Positions 18,984 to 29,356 of a stretch of 64,000 nucleotides of DNA are shown piece after piece. The position numbers and the translations under genes are program-made. Within the stretch, counting starts at the first letter, position 1, and each line of letters begins with the position of its first letter. The notes under the pieces were generated by a model. The model did no database searches, was not told the DNA's origin, and worked only from the letters and a program-made list of their open reading frames with translations. The stretch is from Pseudomonas sp. 7P_10.2_Bac1 (GTDB lineage: Bacteria > Pseudomonadota > Gammaproteobacteria > Pseudomonadales > Pseudomonadaceae). The stretch is taken from positions 1 to 64,000 of the forward strand of contig NZ_JANLNV010000075.1 of NCBI RefSeq assembly GCF_025465935.1. Reading direction: 5' to 3'.

Positions 18984-21761
18984 CTACGAGGTCTGCGCCT
19001 GGGATTGGCGAAGTTCACGTTGCGCCACCCAGAACTCGACCAGCTCGCGCAATTGCGACAGTTCGACAGGCTTGGCCATGTGGCCATCCATGCCAGCTTG
19101 GCGGGCGCGCTCTTTATGTTCCGAGAGGATGTGCGCGGTCAGGGCAACGACCGGGGTTCTCACACGCTGGTGACTGACTTCCCAGGCTCGCAACTGCTCG
19201 GTCGCTGAAAAACCGTCCAGCACCGGCATTTCGCAATCCATGAGTACCAGGTCATAACGTTGCGCTTTCATGGCGCGCAGCGCTTCTTCTCCGTTGGAGG
19301 CGGTATCGGGGTGCAAGTCGAGTTTGCTCAACATGCCACGAATGACCTTGGTCGAAATATTGTTGTCTTCGGCCACCAGAATACGGAAGTTGCTGGGCAC
19401 ACTCAGCGGTGCTGACGGGCCGCTGCCCAGCGGCGGCGTGACGCCAAGGCCATTGTTGCGCTGGGTCAGCTCGTCGGCCAGGGTGGTTTTGAGGGTATAG
19501 CCCGCCACCGGCTTGGCCAAGATGCGCTTGATGCCGCAGTTGCGCGCAATGATCTTGCTCGGCGCATTGCTGATACCGGTGAGCATCACCAACAGAATGT
19601 CGTGATTGAGGCTTGGGTCTTCTTTGATCTTGGCCGCCAGTTGCATGCCAGTCATGCCCGGCATGTTCTGGTCCAGCAGGACGATGTCGAAGTAGTCGCG
19701 CAGGTGCGCCTTGGTGCGCAGCAAGGCCAGCGCCTCTTTGCCCGAGGCGGCGGCACTGACATTCAGGCCCCATGCAGAACACTGCTGCACCAGCACTTTG
19801 CGGCAGGTGTCGTTGTCATCCACCACCAGCACCCGGGCGCCTTTAAGCGGGCTGTCCAGGTCGGAGGTCGGGTGCTCGAGCAGTTGCGGGTCCATCGGTA
19901 GGGTCAGCCAGAAGCTGGTGCCTTTGGTTTGACCTGTCTTGATGCCGAATTCGCCGCCCATGAGGGTGATCAGCTGACGTGCGATCACCAACCCCAGGTG
20001 GCCGCCCAGGCGGGTGGCAGCGAGGAAATTCTTGCTGTGCAGTTCGGCGTGCAGTAGCGCCTCACGCTCTTGTTCATCCATCGGCTGGCCGGTGTCTTGC
20101 ACCGTGATGCGCAAGCGCGGTGAGTCGCTGCGCTCCTCCAGCGCGACTACGATCAGGATCTCGCCCTCGTCGGTTTTTTTCAGGGCGCTTTCAAGCAGGC
20201 TCAACAAGGTTTGTCGCAACCGCGTCGGGTCGCCGCTGATTACCCGCGGCACCTGCGGCTGGATAAAACTGATGAGCTCGACGTTTTGCTGTTCGGCCTT
20301 GGTGCGGAAGATGCTCAGGCAGTCGTCGATCAGTGCATTGAGGTCGAACTGCACATCATCCAGTTCGATCTGCCCCGACTCCAGTTTGGAGATGTCGAGG
20401 ATTTCGTTAATCAGCGTCAACAGCTCGTTACCGGCACTGTGGATGGTCTGCACGTAATCACGTTGTTTGACTGACAGCGGCGTCCCGAGCAGCAGCTCGG
20501 TCATGCCCAGGACACCGTTCATCGGCGTGCGGATTTCGTGACTGATCTTGGACAGGAATTCTGCCTTGGCATTGACCTCGGCATTGCTGGCGGCCAGATC
20601 GCAACTGATGCTGAGCTGGTCTTCGGTGATATCTCGTGTGCGCTCGCTCAAGGCAATGCCCATCATCAAACCGCTGACACACACCACCGCCATCAGGGCC
20701 AGCACCAGCTCTTGAGGGGCGATCAGGGTCAGCCCCAGCAGAGCGGGCAGAATCAGCAGGGTGCCGATGTTGAAAATGACCATCGCGGCCACAAACAGAC
20801 GGGCAGGTCGGTAGCCCTGCTGCAAGTGATAACTGGATACCAGCAGAATGCTCAGGCTGGTCAGCGCGACCAGCAGGTAGGTCGTCAGGTTCAGCGGCAG
20901 GCTCTCGAAGAACAGGAGCATCAGGCCGCACAGGCCAATGATCAGGATGTCGATCAGCAACAGTTTGTGTAACGGGTGTGACCCACGGCTGGAGAAGAAG
21001 CTGTAGGTGAACATCAGCCCGCAAGGTGCGGTGAGAATCAGCGCCAGGTACGCACCGGGCGTTTGCAGGCCGTGCCATTGCGGGAACCAGGGGCTGAACA
21101 GATTCAGGAACAGTGCCGAGCTGGTCAGCAGCAAGGTCTCGCACAGCGCGAGCCACAGGCTGCTGATCATGCGCGAGAAGGCAAAGCGGATCAGGTTGTG
21201 CAGAACCAGCATGGCAATGCCACCCAGCAGTAACCCGTAGAGCAGGGGAGTGCTTTGGTCAGCGGCGAGCACCACGGCGGTACTGAGGGTGATGTGCGGG
21301 CGCAATTGGTGTTCAGACACCATGCGCAGGTAAACATCCAGAGGCGCATCGCTCTGGGGCAGCGGCAGCAGGTAATCACTGCTCGGCAGTGGTTTTTCGC
21401 TTTGTGGCAGGGTGTTGCCGGTGGTTACTTCGTTGATCAGTTGGTGATCGTCGAGAACGTATAAATCCAGGCGTGAGAGGTCCGGGGCGAATACCCGCAG
21501 GACTTGTTCATGCTTGTCGGGTTGCAATCGAAACTTCAGCCACAGGGCTTCGCCGGGCTCGGCAGCGACCATGTTTTCCAGTTCGATGGAGGTGAATTGG
21601 CTGTTCAGTCGACCTGAGCGAATGTCGCTCAGTTGCAGGTCGCCTTGAGGGTCGGAGAGCATAGACCAGTTTCCACCTGATGCGGCATGCGCCGGCATCA
21701 GGCAGAGCAGGGTTGTCAGCAGGCTGACGGTAATTCCTATGGCGATCCTAAGCCAGCGCAC
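18984..21761 (-). CDS. retS: RetS hybrid sensor kinase (7TMR-DISM, HisKA, HATPase, two REC)
   Basis: A 925-residue membrane sensor. It starts at GTG 21761 behind AGGGA. Order: signal peptide (1-26), periplasmic 7TMR-DISMED2 domain (about 35-165), seven membrane helices (about 172-385), HisKA with SHEIRTPMNG (His408), HATPase (about 505-625), and two receiver domains with phospho-acceptors near Asp697 (LLDQNMPG) and Asp842 (LMDCEMPV). The ATPase is degenerate: the N-box Asn is replaced (LLESALKKT) and the G1 box reads DTGQPM. RetS in P. aeruginosa binds and restrains GacS, switching between motile/virulent and biofilm states. Position next to purD matches PA4856. Confidence 0.9.
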   Translation of the reverse strand: MRWLRIAIGITVSLLTTLLCLMPAHAASGGNWSMLSDPQGDLQLSDIRSGRLNSQFTSIELENMVAAEPGEALWLKFRLQPDKHEQVLRVFAPDLSRLDLYVLDDHQLINEVTTGNTLPQSEKPLPSSDYLLPLPQSDAPLDVYLRMVSEHQLRPHITLSTAVVLAADQSTPLLYGLLLGGIAMLVLHNLIRFAFSRMISSLWLALCETLLLTSSALFLNLFSPWFPQWHGLQTPGAYLALILTAPCGLMFTYSFFSSRGSHPLHKLLLIDILIIGLCGLMLLFFESLPLNLTTYLLVALTSLSILLVSSYHLQQGYRPARLFVAAMVIFNIGTLLILPALLGLTLIAPQELVLALMAVVCVSGLMMGIALSERTRDITEDQLSISCDLAASNAEVNAKAEFLSKISHEIRTPMNGVLGMTELLLGTPLSVKQRDYVQTIHSAGNELLTLINEILDISKLESGQIELDDVQFDLNALIDDCLSIFRTKAEQQNVELISFIQPQVPRVISGDPTRLRQTLLSLLESALKKTDEGEILIVVALEERSDSPRLRITVQDTGQPMDEQEREALLHAELHSKNFLAATRLGGHLGLVIARQLITLMGGEFGIKTGQTKGTSFWLTLPMDPQLLEHPTSDLDSPLKGARVLVVDDNDTCRKVLVQQCSAWGLNVSAAASGKEALALLRTKAHLRDYFDIVLLDQNMPGMTGMQLAAKIKEDPSLNHDILLVMLTGISNAPSKIIARNCGIKRILAKPVAGYTLKTTLADELTQRNNGLGVTPPLGSGPSAPLSVPSNFRILVAEDNNISTKVIRGMLSKLDLHPDTASNGEEALRAMKAQRYDLVLMDCEMPVLDGFSATEQLRAWEVSHQRVRTPVVALTAHILSEHKERARQAGMDGHMAKPVELSQLRELVEFWVAQRELRQSQAQTS

Positions 21762-21861
21762 GGTGAAGTCCCTTCGTAGATTGTTGCAAGGCGGTAACTA
21801 TGCGCGGCGCTGGAATAGTTAGGCAAGGGTATTGCATCCCTGTCTATCCATATGGATAGAG

Positions 21862-23160
21862 CTATTTTTGAGTCTCACCGCGTTCGCGTGCAATGGCTCG
21901 GTAGCCAATGTCATGCCGGTAGAAACAGCCGTCCCATTCGATAGCTTTGGCCAGGCTGTAGGCTTGCTTTTGCGCCGCCTCAACCGTGTCGCCCATTGCC
22001 GTTGCGCACAGCACGCGACCACCAGAGGTGACCACTTCGCCTGTTGCATTGAGCGCGGTGCCCGCGTGGAACACTTTGCCTTCCAGTTTTGCTGCAGCGT
22101 CCAGTCCGTGGATAACAGCGCCCTTAGTGTAGTCTGCTGGATAGCCGCCTGCTGCCAGGACAATGCCCAAACTGGGACGTGGATCCCATTGCGCTTCAAC
22201 CTTGTCCAGCGCTTGAGCCAGTGCGGCTTCAACCAGCAGTACCAGACTCGATTGCAGACGCAGCATCACCGGTTGGGTTTCCGGGTCGCCGAAGCGGCAG
22301 TTGAACTCGATCACTTTCGGATTGCCGGCTTTGTCGATCATCAGGCCTGCGTACAGGAAACCGGTGTAGACGTTGCCTTCTTCAGCCATGCCACGCACGG
22401 TCGGCCAGATCACCTGGTCCATCACGCGCTGGTGAACCTCAGCGGTGACCACCGGAGCAGGAGAATAAGCGCCCATGCCACCAGTGTTCGGACCGGTATC
22501 ACCGTCGCCTACACGTTTGTGGTCCTGGCTGGTGGCCATAGGCAATACGTTCTTGCCGTCGACCATCACAATAAAGCTGGCTTCTTCGCCGTCCAGGAAC
22601 TCTTCGATCACTACGCGCGAACCGGCTTCGCCAAACGCATTGCCGGCGAGCATATCGCGCACGGCGTCTTCGGCTTCAGCCAGGGTCATGGCGACGATCA
22701 CGCCTTTACCGGCGGCCAGGCCGTCGGCCTTGATCACGATCGGCGCGCCGACTTTTTGCAGGTAAGCCAGTGCTGGCTCGATCTCGGTGAAGTTCTGGTA
22801 ATCGGCGGTTGGGATCTTGTGGCGTGCCAGGAAATCCTTGGTGAACGCTTTCGAGCCTTCCAACTGAGCGGCGCCAGCGGTTGGGCCGAAGCAGTCCAGA
22901 CCACGGGAACGGAACAGATCAACCACGCCGGCAACCAGCGGGACTTCCGGACCCACGATAGTCAGGGAAACATTCTTCTCGGCAAAGTCAGCCAATTGCT
23001 CAAGGGCCAGCACGTCGATAGCAACGTTTTCGCACTTGGCTTCAATCGCGGTGCCAGCGTTGCCTGGGGCAACGAATACTTTAGCGACACGCGGGTCCTG
23101 AGCGACTTTCCAGGCCAGTGCGTGTTCACGGCCACCGCTGCCAATGATCAAAACATTCAT
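21862..23160 (-). CDS. purD: Phosphoribosylamine-glycine ligase PurD
   Basis: A 432-residue ATP-grasp enzyme that makes glycinamide ribonucleotide, the second step of purine synthesis. The start MNVLIIGSGGREHALAWK at 23160 is the family N-terminus; the open frame extends 29 codons upstream without homology. GGMGAYSPAPV and IEFNCRFGDPE are ATP-grasp signatures. It precedes retS and follows purH on the same strand. A REP hairpin sits in the purH-purD gap, and a CTATCCATATGGATAG palindrome lies just beyond its stop. Confidence 0.97.
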   Translation of the reverse strand: MNVLIIGSGGREHALAWKVAQDPRVAKVFVAPGNAGTAIEAKCENVAIDVLALEQLADFAEKNVSLTIVGPEVPLVAGVVDLFRSRGLDCFGPTAGAAQLEGSKAFTKDFLARHKIPTADYQNFTEIEPALAYLQKVGAPIVIKADGLAAGKGVIVAMTLAEAEDAVRDMLAGNAFGEAGSRVVIEEFLDGEEASFIVMVDGKNVLPMATSQDHKRVGDGDTGPNTGGMGAYSPAPVVTAEVHQRVMDQVIWPTVRGMAEEGNVYTGFLYAGLMIDKAGNPKVIEFNCRFGDPETQPVMLRLQSSLVLLVEAALAQALDKVEAQWDPRPSLGIVLAAGGYPADYTKGAVIHGLDAAAKLEGKVFHAGTALNATGEVVTSGGRVLCATAMGDTVEAAQKQAYSLAKAIEWDGCFYRHDIGYRAIARERGETQK

Positions 23161-23250
23161 TTCAAAAACCTCGGATGACGCTGAATTCTGTTTAGAACCT
23201 AAAGCGTTTAGCGCTTCAGGAGGTTGTAATGAAGCCGGTATGTACAAGAC

Positions 23251-23310
23251 GGAGCCGACCTCGATGCGCGGAGTTGCTTCTTGGCAATGAGCATCATCGA
23301 GGTCGGCTCC
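23251..23310. repeat. REP-type inverted repeat between purH and purD
   Basis: GGAGCCGACCTCGATG (23251-23266) and its exact reverse complement (23295-23310) are separated by 28 nt. It fills the 189-bp space between the purH stop and the purD start. Its arms differ from the GTAGGAGCGAGC class, so it is a second REP family. Confidence 0.75.
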
Positions 23311-23349
23311 AACGCAGCAGATGCCGGGTTCAGTACGACCGTCGTCTGG

Positions 23350-24957
23350 TTAGTGACGGAAATGGCGCATACCGGTGAACACCATGGCAATGCCCGCTTC
23401 GTCGGCGGCGGCGATCACTTCGTTGTCACGCATCGAGCCGCCTGGCTGGATCACGGCAGTGATACCGGCCTTGGCAGCGTTGTCGATACCGTCACGGAAC
23501 GGGAAGAACGCGTCCGATGCCATCACGGCACCCTGAACCTGCAAGCCAGCGTGCTCAGCCTTGATGGCGGCAATGCGGGCCGAGTTTACGCGGCTCATCT
23601 GGCCTGCGCCTACACCGATGGTCTGACGGCCCTTGGCGTAGACAATGGCGTTGGACTTCACGTACTTGGCCACTTTCCAGGCGAAGATCAGGTCGTGGAT
23701 CTCTTGCTCGGTGGGGGCGCGCTTGGTCACGACCTTGAGGTCTTCGCTGCCGATCATTTCGATGTCGCGGCTTTGTACCAGCAGACCGCCGTTCACACGT
23801 TTGAAGTCCCAGGCCGGGGCGCGGTCGGCGTTCCACTGGCCGCAAGCCAGTAGGCGCACGTTGGCTTTGGCGGCCACGATGGCGCGGGCTTCTTCGCTGA
23901 CCGATGGGGCGATGATCACTTCAACGAACTGACGATCAACGATGGCCTTGGCTGTTTCAGCGTCCAGCTCACGGTTGAAAGCGATGATGCCGCCGAACGC
24001 GGACTCGGTGTCGGTGGCGTAAGCCAGTTCGTAGGCTTGGCGAATGCCGCCTTCGTCGTCCGGGCTGACGGCCACGCCACACGGGTTGGCGTGCTTGACG
24101 ATCACGCAGGCCGGTTTGACGAAGCTCTTCACGCACTCCAGCGCGGCGTCGGTGTCGGCCACGTTGTTGAACGACAGCTCTTTGCCCTGCAGTTGGGTCG
24201 CGGTGGCGATACCGACTTCAGCCGGCTTGGCTTCAACGTAGAACGCCGCGCTCTGGTGCGGGTTCTCGCCGTAGCGCATTTCCTGGGCCTTGATGAACTG
24301 GCTGTTGAAGGTGCGCGGGAACTGGCTGCGGCCTTCAGTGCTGAGGGTTTCAGCTGCCTGGTTCACAGTGCCCATGTAGTTGGCGATCATGCCGTCGTAG
24401 GCGGCGGTGTGTTCAAACGCCTTGAGCATCAGGTCGAAACGCTGTGCGTAGGTCAGGCCGCCGGCCTTGAGGTTTTCCAGGACGTTGGCGTAATCGCTGG
24501 CATTGACAACGATGGCCACGTCTTTGTGGTTCTTGGCCGCGGAGCGAACCATGGTCGGACCGCCGATATCGATGTTTTCGATCGCGGTCGGCAGGTCGCA
24601 GCCTGGCTTGTTGATGGTGGCTTCGAACGGGTAGAGGTTAACGGCGACCAGGTCGATTGGCTTGATGCCGTGTTCATTCATGATGTCGTCGTCAACGCCG
24701 CGACGACCGAGGATACCGCCGTGGATTTTCGGGTGCAGGGTCTTGACCCGCCCGTCCATCATTTCTGCGAAGCCGGTGTAATCGGCAACTTCAACGGCTG
24801 CAACACCGTTGTCTTGCAGCAGCTTGAACGTACCGCCTGTGGACAGGATCTCGACGCCGAGGGCTTCCAGTTCACGGGCGAAATCAAGGATTCCGGTTTT
24901 ATCGGAAACGCTGATTAAAGCGCGGCGGATCGGCAGGCGGGTAGTCTGATCGGTCAT
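23350..24957 (-). CDS. purH: Bifunctional AICAR transformylase/IMP cyclohydrolase PurH
   Basis: A 535-residue enzyme for the last two steps of IMP synthesis. The N-terminal cyclohydrolase (about 1-200) starts [12 protein letters not shown] and includes [13 protein letters not shown]. The C-terminal transformylase includes the catalytic KHANPCG and ends [12 protein letters not shown]...[10 protein letters not shown]. The ATG at 24957 gives the family start; the open frame continues upstream. It is downstream of dusB-fis, beyond a terminator. Confidence 0.97.
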   Translation of the reverse strand: MTDQTTRLPIRRALISVSDKTGILDFARELEALGVEILSTGGTFKLLQDNGVAAVEVADYTGFAEMMDGRVKTLHPKIHGGILGRRGVDDDIMNEHGIKPIDLVAVNLYPFEATINKPGCDLPTAIENIDIGGPTMVRSAAKNHKDVAIVVNASDYANVLENLKAGGLTYAQRFDLMLKAFEHTAAYDGMIANYMGTVNQAAETLSTEGRSQFPRTFNSQFIKAQEMRYGENPHQSAAFYVEAKPAEVGIATATQLQGKELSFNNVADTDAALECVKSFVKPACVIVKHANPCGVAVSPDDEGGIRQAYELAYATDTESAFGGIIAFNRELDAETAKAIVDRQFVEVIIAPSVSEEARAIVAAKANVRLLACGQWNADRAPAWDFKRVNGGLLVQSRDIEMIGSEDLKVVTKRAPTEQEIHDLIFAWKVAKYVKSNAIVYAKGRQTIGVGAGQMSRVNSARIAAIKAEHAGLQVQGAVMASDAFFPFRDGIDNAAKAGITAVIQPGGSMRDNEVIAAADEAGIAMVFTGMRHFRH

Positions 24958-24988
24958 CTCGATTTCCATCAAAAGCAAAGGAGTCAGC

Positions 24989-25021
24989 AAAAAAGGCGGC
25001 CTGTTTTATCAGGACGCCTTT
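24989..25021 (-). terminator. Rho-independent terminator after fis
   Basis: On the minus strand, AAAGGCGTCCTG, loop ATAAAA, CAGGCCGCCTTT forms a 12-bp stem with one mismatch and runs into TTTTTT. It separates dusB-fis from purH. Confidence 0.85.
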
Positions 25022-25038
25022 CAGGTTTGATTGAATGC

Positions 25039-25359
25039 TTACAGCAGATCGTATTGTTTGAGCTTTTTGCGCAGAGTGCCGCGATTGAGGCCCAGCATCT
25101 CTGAAGCTTTGGTCTGGTTGCCCTTGACGTAGTTCATGACGCACTCGAGCAGAGGGGCCTCGACTTCGGAAAGCACCAGGTTGTACACGTCCGTGACTTC
25201 AGCGCCCTCCAAATGGGCGAAATAATTGTGCAGCGCCTTTTCGACACTCCCGCGAAGGGTCTGGCCTTCTTCGCTCGGCGTATTGAGGTGCTGTTTCAAA
25301 TTGACGTTGTCGCTCACGGGCGTTGTTCCACTCACTAATGTCTCGGTCATCATCGTCAT
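25039..25359 (-). CDS. fis: DNA-binding protein Fis
   Basis: A 106-residue nucleoid-associated regulator. The C-terminal helix-turn-helix, [20 protein letters not shown], and the terminal KKLKQYDLL are typical. The ATG at 25359 overlaps the dusB stop (ATGA), so fis is translationally coupled to dusB, as in many gammaproteobacteria. Fis bends DNA and adjusts growth-phase transcription. Confidence 0.97.
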   Translation of the reverse strand: MTMMTETLVSGTTPVSDNVNLKQHLNTPSEEGQTLRGSVEKALHNYFAHLEGAEVTDVYNLVLSEVEAPLLECVMNYVKGNQTKASEMLGLNRGTLRKKLKQYDLL

Positions 25360-26369
25360 GCGGCCACCCATCCTTCGTCCCCTGTCCCCAGGCTCTTGTG
25401 TCGTTCGGCGAAAAACGCCTGAACGTTGGCGCATTGTGCTTCCGTATCTTCCAAACGATTGAAGTGGGCGCGAAACTCCTTGGCGCCCGGCAAGGTTGCG
25501 AGATACCAACCAACGTGCTTGCGGGCAATACGTACCCCCAATACCTCCCCATAGAAGGTGTGCAGCGCAGCCAGATGTTCTAGCAGAATACGTTCCACTT
25601 CCTGGCTTTTCGGTGCTGGCAACAACTCGCCGGTACGCAGAAAGTGGTCCACTTCGCGGAAAATCCAGGGCCGCCCTTGAGCCGCCCTGCCTATCAACAG
25701 TCCATCGGCACCGGTGGCGTGCAGCACGTGCCGGGCTTTGTGGGGTGAATCGATGTCGCCGTTGGCAAACACCGGTATCGACACTGCCTGCTTGATCGCG
25801 GCAATGGTGTCGTACTCGGCTTCGCCGGTGTACAGGTCCGCACGGGTTCTGCCGTGTACGGCCAACGCTTGAATCCCGGCCTGTTCGGCGATTTTTGCCA
25901 CCGTAAGGCCGTTCTTGTTGTCCCGGTCCCAGCCGGTACGGATCTTCAGGGTGACCGGCACATCAACTGCAGCCACAACGGCCTGCAGGATCTCGTTCAC
26001 CAATGCTTCGTCTTTCAGTAACGCGGAGCCGGCGGCCTTGTTACAGACCTTTTTTGCCGGGCAACCCATGTTGATATCAATAATCTGTGCGCCCAGCTCC
26101 ACATTGGCCCTGGCGGCATCTGCCAGCATTTGCGCGTCACCGCCGGCGATCTGCACCGAGCGAGGCTCGGGATCACCGTCGTGAATCATGCGCAGGCGCG
26201 ATTTACGGCTGTTCCAGAGACTCATGTCGCTGGTCACCATTTCCGACACAACCAGGCCCGCGCCCATCCGTCGACAAAGCTGACGAAAGGGTTGGTCGGT
26301 GACACCCGCCATAGGGGCAAGGATCAAACCGTTTTGCAATGTGTATGGGCCGATGCGTACCGCCGACAT
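25356..26369 (-). CDS. dusB: tRNA-dihydrouridine synthase B
   Basis: A 337-residue flavoenzyme that reduces uridine to dihydrouridine in tRNA. It begins [20 protein letters not shown] at 26369 behind GGAAG. The catalytic segment MGCPAKKV (active-site Cys) and the FMN-binding [11 protein letters not shown] are clear. It is the first gene of the dusB-fis operon. Confidence 0.96.
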   Translation of the reverse strand: MSAVRIGPYTLQNGLILAPMAGVTDQPFRQLCRRMGAGLVVSEMVTSDMSLWNSRKSRLRMIHDGDPEPRSVQIAGGDAQMLADAARANVELGAQIIDINMGCPAKKVCNKAAGSALLKDEALVNEILQAVVAAVDVPVTLKIRTGWDRDNKNGLTVAKIAEQAGIQALAVHGRTRADLYTGEAEYDTIAAIKQAVSIPVFANGDIDSPHKARHVLHATGADGLLIGRAAQGRPWIFREVDHFLRTGELLPAPKSQEVERILLEHLAALHTFYGEVLGVRIARKHVGWYLATLPGAKEFRAHFNRLEDTEAQCANVQAFFAERHKSLGTGDEGWVAA

Positions 26370-26501
26370 AGGACTTCCCTGTTGTGGGGCCGGATCTGGG
26401 GAGTTCGAAAAAGGGTTGGCATGATACCCGCTCTCGATGACCGGATAAAGACGAAATTGGATGATTTTTGAACAATGGAGGCGCAAAGCCAGCTTTTAAC
26501 C

Positions 26502-26567
26502 AGCTACAAGCTTCAAGCTGCAAGACGAAGAAAATCTGCAGTTAGTTTCTAGCTTGCCGCTCAAAGC
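26502..26567. repeat. Imperfect inverted repeat of the 'AGCTTCAAGCTGCAAG' type
   Basis: AGCTACAAGCTTCAAGCTGC and a partly complementary CTAGCTTGCCGCTCAAAGC lie between dusB and the DUF3426 gene. Similar intergenic elements are frequent in pseudomonads. The arms are diverged. Confidence 0.4.
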
Positions 26568-26576
26568 GCAGCGCGC

Positions 26577-27824
26577 TCATTCCGGGGAATGAAAACTCAA
26601 GCTGTAATTCACTGCTTTTGGGCCCGGATCCAGAATGTCCAAGGCAATATGGATGGGGGTTTGCGGCGGCATTTCAGCTTTGCCTGCCAAGTCGCCGCTC
26701 AGGTATTCGCCGGGTTTGAAGCGGCGGCTGGCGATCATTTTGCCGTTCAGGTCGGCAAAGCGCAGTTCCAGTAGCGGGAAGGGCTGGGAAAACGGGGCCC
26801 GGTTGTAGAGGATCGCGTCCACCACCAGCGCCCCGGCGAATTCCGGATGGCTGCGCACCACCAGATTGCTGCTTTTGATGCGATCTATGTCGACCTTTGA
26901 AGGCACAGTGCAGCCAAATTCCGGGCACATCTGCTGGAAGATCGGGCGATATTGATCCTGGCGAGCCAATTCGTCGAAGTGGTAGGCAATGTATTGCCCG
27001 GCCAGTGCCACAGCGGCGAGCAGTACCAGAAACGTCCATAGCAACCGCTTGCCCCACGGCGATCGGGGTTTTTGCCAGTCCAGACGCAACGGGTCGTCTT
27101 CCAGGTCCAGCAATACGTCTTCGCGCACGCCCGGTTCGCTGCGCTTGCGTTTGTCCTTGACGGGGACAGCGGCGGGCCCTGGGGTTTCGTCCTCGTCGTC
27201 ATCAATCGCAGACAGATGCTCACCGCGCAGCTCGGGCTCATCTTCGTCATCCCTGGACAGCCTGAGCGGTGGGGTATCGTCGGGCTCGTCGATATCCAGC
27301 GACAGCGAAGGCTCGGTGCGCCCGGTTTCAGGCGGTTCGATGTCGTCTTCGACAACTTTGACCGCCAGTGCTGAGGTCTCGGCGCGTTCTGCTGCGGATT
27401 CACTGAACAGGCTGCCTGACCATTCGCTTTCTTCGGCATCGCGACGAGCGCTCAGCGCACTGGTTTTGGCTTTTTGCGACTGGCCAAAACTTTTGCTGGG
27501 CTGAATCTCCCGTTCTTCAAGCTTGGCCAGTTCTACGTCCAGGTCCAGGTGCTCAAGGTCCAGCTCGGCCGCATCCCAGTGCGGCAGGCTGATGACCTTG
27601 GGTGGAGCGGGCGGTTCAATGGCCGCTGGTTCTGCAACAAATGGCGGCACAGTTGTAGGCAATTGCTCTGTTTCAGTGCCTTTATTCAACAGTTGCTGTG
27701 CGGCATTGAACACTTGCAGGCAGGCGCCACAGCGCACTACCCCGCGCGCCATGCTCAATTGAGAATGGCTGACACGGAAGCTGGTTTGGCAATGCGGGCA
27801 CTGTGTTACGAAGCTATCGCTCAT
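26577..27824 (-). CDS. Zinc-ribbon / DUF3426 membrane protein
   Basis: A 415-residue protein with three parts. An N-terminal MJ0042-type zinc ribbon (CPHCQTSF ... CGACLQVF) comes first. A long acidic, low-complexity linker (about 60-260; many Asp/Glu, for example DDEDEPELRGE) follows. A single membrane helix (WTFLVLLAAVALAGQYIAYH, about 280-300) leads to a DUF3426 domain outside the cytoplasm. The function of the family is not known. It lies between prmA and dusB as in P. aeruginosa. Confidence 0.88.
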   Translation of the reverse strand: MSDSFVTQCPHCQTSFRVSHSQLSMARGVVRCGACLQVFNAAQQLLNKGTETEQLPTTVPPFVAEPAAIEPPAPPKVISLPHWDAAELDLEHLDLDVELAKLEEREIQPSKSFGQSQKAKTSALSARRDAEESEWSGSLFSESAAERAETSALAVKVVEDDIEPPETGRTEPSLSLDIDEPDDTPPLRLSRDDEDEPELRGEHLSAIDDDEDETPGPAAVPVKDKRKRSEPGVREDVLLDLEDDPLRLDWQKPRSPWGKRLLWTFLVLLAAVALAGQYIAYHFDELARQDQYRPIFQQMCPEFGCTVPSKVDIDRIKSSNLVVRSHPEFAGALVVDAILYNRAPFSQPFPLLELRFADLNGKMIASRRFKPGEYLSGDLAGKAEMPPQTPIHIALDILDPGPKAVNYSLSFHSPE

Positions 27825-27854
27825 GCGGCCATCCGGGTTAAGCAGGCTTGTATT

Positions 27855-28733
27855 CTAGCGCCGACGACCACTGATGCGCACCCAGCCATCGCGATTGGCG
27901 ATAGGGTCCAGATCAAAGTCCTGAGCGTAAGCAGCGGCCACTTCTTCGCCTTGTTCGGCGAGGATGCCGGACAGTGCCAGACGGCCACCAGGTTTGACCA
28001 GACTCGAGAGTTGTGGAGCCAGAGAAACCAGCGGGCCGGCCAGGATGTTGGCGACCAGCACATCGGCCTGAACCTGCGGCAAATCTTCGGGCAGATACAG
28101 CGGGAACAACTCGGGCGCGATGTTGTTGCGGCCCGCGTTGTCGCGTGATGCTTCCAGTGCCTGCACGTCGATATCGGTGCCGACCGCCTCTTTGGCGCCC
28201 AGCAACAGTGCCGCGATGGCCAAAATGCCCGAGCCGCAGCCGAAGTCCAGCACGTTGCAGTCCTTGAGGTCCTGGCCGTCGAGCCATTCCAGGCACAGCG
28301 CGGTCGTCGGGTGAGTGCCGGTACCAAACGCCAGGCCCGGGTCCAGCAGCAGGTTCACCGCGTCAGGCTCCGGGGCCGCGTGCCAGCTGGGGACGATCCA
28401 CAGGCGCTGACCAAAGCGCATTGGCTCGAAGTTATCCATCCAGCTGCGTTCCCAGTCCTGGTCTTCGATGACCTCGGCGTGGTGCTCTGGCAATGGTGAG
28501 CCGGTCAGCAATTCCAAGTGGGACAGCACCAGTTCGGCTTCAGTGCCGCCTTCGAACAGAGCCAGCAAATGGGTGTGCGACCACAGTGGGGTGGTGTTGA
28601 GCTCAGGTTCGAAGATCGGTTGATCCTCGGCATCCATAAACGTGACCGAAACGGCACCGACTTCGAGGAACGCGTCTTCGTAGGTTTCGGCTTGTTCCGG
28701 GCTGATGGCGAGGCGTACTTGCAGCCAAGGCAT
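27855..28733 (-). CDS. prmA: Ribosomal protein L11 methyltransferase PrmA
   Basis: A 292-residue SAM-dependent enzyme that trimethylates residues of ribosomal protein L11. It begins [16 protein letters not shown]. The N-terminal substrate-recognition domain (about 1-55) is followed by a Rossmann domain with [22 protein letters not shown] and the catalytic NILAGPL loop. The ATG at 28733 is chosen over a GTG 9 bp upstream. It sits 30 bp before the DUF3426 gene. Confidence 0.96.
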   Translation of the reverse strand: MPWLQVRLAISPEQAETYEDAFLEVGAVSVTFMDAEDQPIFEPELNTTPLWSHTHLLALFEGGTEAELVLSHLELLTGSPLPEHHAEVIEDQDWERSWMDNFEPMRFGQRLWIVPSWHAAPEPDAVNLLLDPGLAFGTGTHPTTALCLEWLDGQDLKDCNVLDFGCGSGILAIAALLLGAKEAVGTDIDVQALEASRDNAGRNNIAPELFPLYLPEDLPQVQADVLVANILAGPLVSLAPQLSSLVKPGGRLALSGILAEQGEEVAAAYAQDFDLDPIANRDGWVRISGRRR

Positions 28734-28930
28734 GGCGGGCACCTTTGAAAAAGAGAAATGTACAACCGGGAGGGCTGCGAGAAACGCGCCAGTTTACGCG
28801 AGCGAGCGCCTGGGTGGTATGCAAATAAGTACGGCAGATCGCAGGCAGACGAAGGGAATGTCGGTGATCGTCCCTCGGCAAAATCCAAAGGTAACTAAAT
28901 CTGTAGGACGCTTCAAAATGCGTTTCAAAT

Positions 28931-28949
28931 CGTAATGATTGTCATTTGC
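28931..28949 (+). promoter_or_regulatory. Fur-box-like operator
   Basis: CGTAATGATTGTCATTTGC matches the 19-bp Fur consensus GATAATGATAATCATTATC at 13 positions, including the central TAATGAT and TCATT. It lies about 65 bp before the small broken ORF at 29014 and upstream of the broken siderophore receptor, the expected place for iron control of that unit. Confidence 0.65.
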
Positions 28950-29013
28950 TGATGATTTGAGAGCGGCGTAGTCTCGCCTCGCTTTCTATCTGGATAAGGA
29001 GATCCATCGCTCT

Positions 29014-29329
29014 ATGAAGGAACCCACCCTTGATGATTTCGGCCGCGACGCTACAGCAATAACTGCTTTCAACTCACGCCTCTGGAGTTGAAAGCGCAGT
29101 CTGTAGATGAAGGCTGGAATCTGCTGGCATGGCTAAAAGACGGATCGGCACATTCACACGCGACCGCGCTGCTCGAACAGAGGGTCGCCCATGGCACCCC
29201 ACTCACAAAACCGACATTGCTGATGCGCCTGCTCGACAGTCATGTCGATACCGTGGGGCGTCAGACAAATCCCTTGTGTTGCAGGGTCCGCGGGGCTTCA
29301 ACGTCATCTCACGCTTTACCGACTGCTAA
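29014..29329 (+). pseudogene. Small broken ORF before the siderophore receptor
   Basis: An ATG at 29014 opens MKEPTLDDFGRD... but stops at 29091 after 25 codons. Coding-like sequence continues in a second frame (KAQSVDEGWNLLAWL ... LLMRLLDSH) and then in a third (SLVLQGPRGFNVISRFTDC, stop 29327-29329). Joined, they would give about 105 residues. I do not recognise the product. Its place between a Fur-like site and the receptor suggests an iron-related accessory gene that has accumulated frameshifts. The alternative is that none of these frames was ever translated. Confidence 0.45.
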
Positions 29330-29356
29330 CCACAATAACTAACCAGAGGTCAGGCC

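Noticed and set aside
21844..21859. CTATCCATATGGATAG palindrome after purD as a terminator.
   Set aside because: It has an 8-bp half-site with no loop and is not followed by a T tract on the purD strand; it could be a protein-binding site, but nothing supports one.
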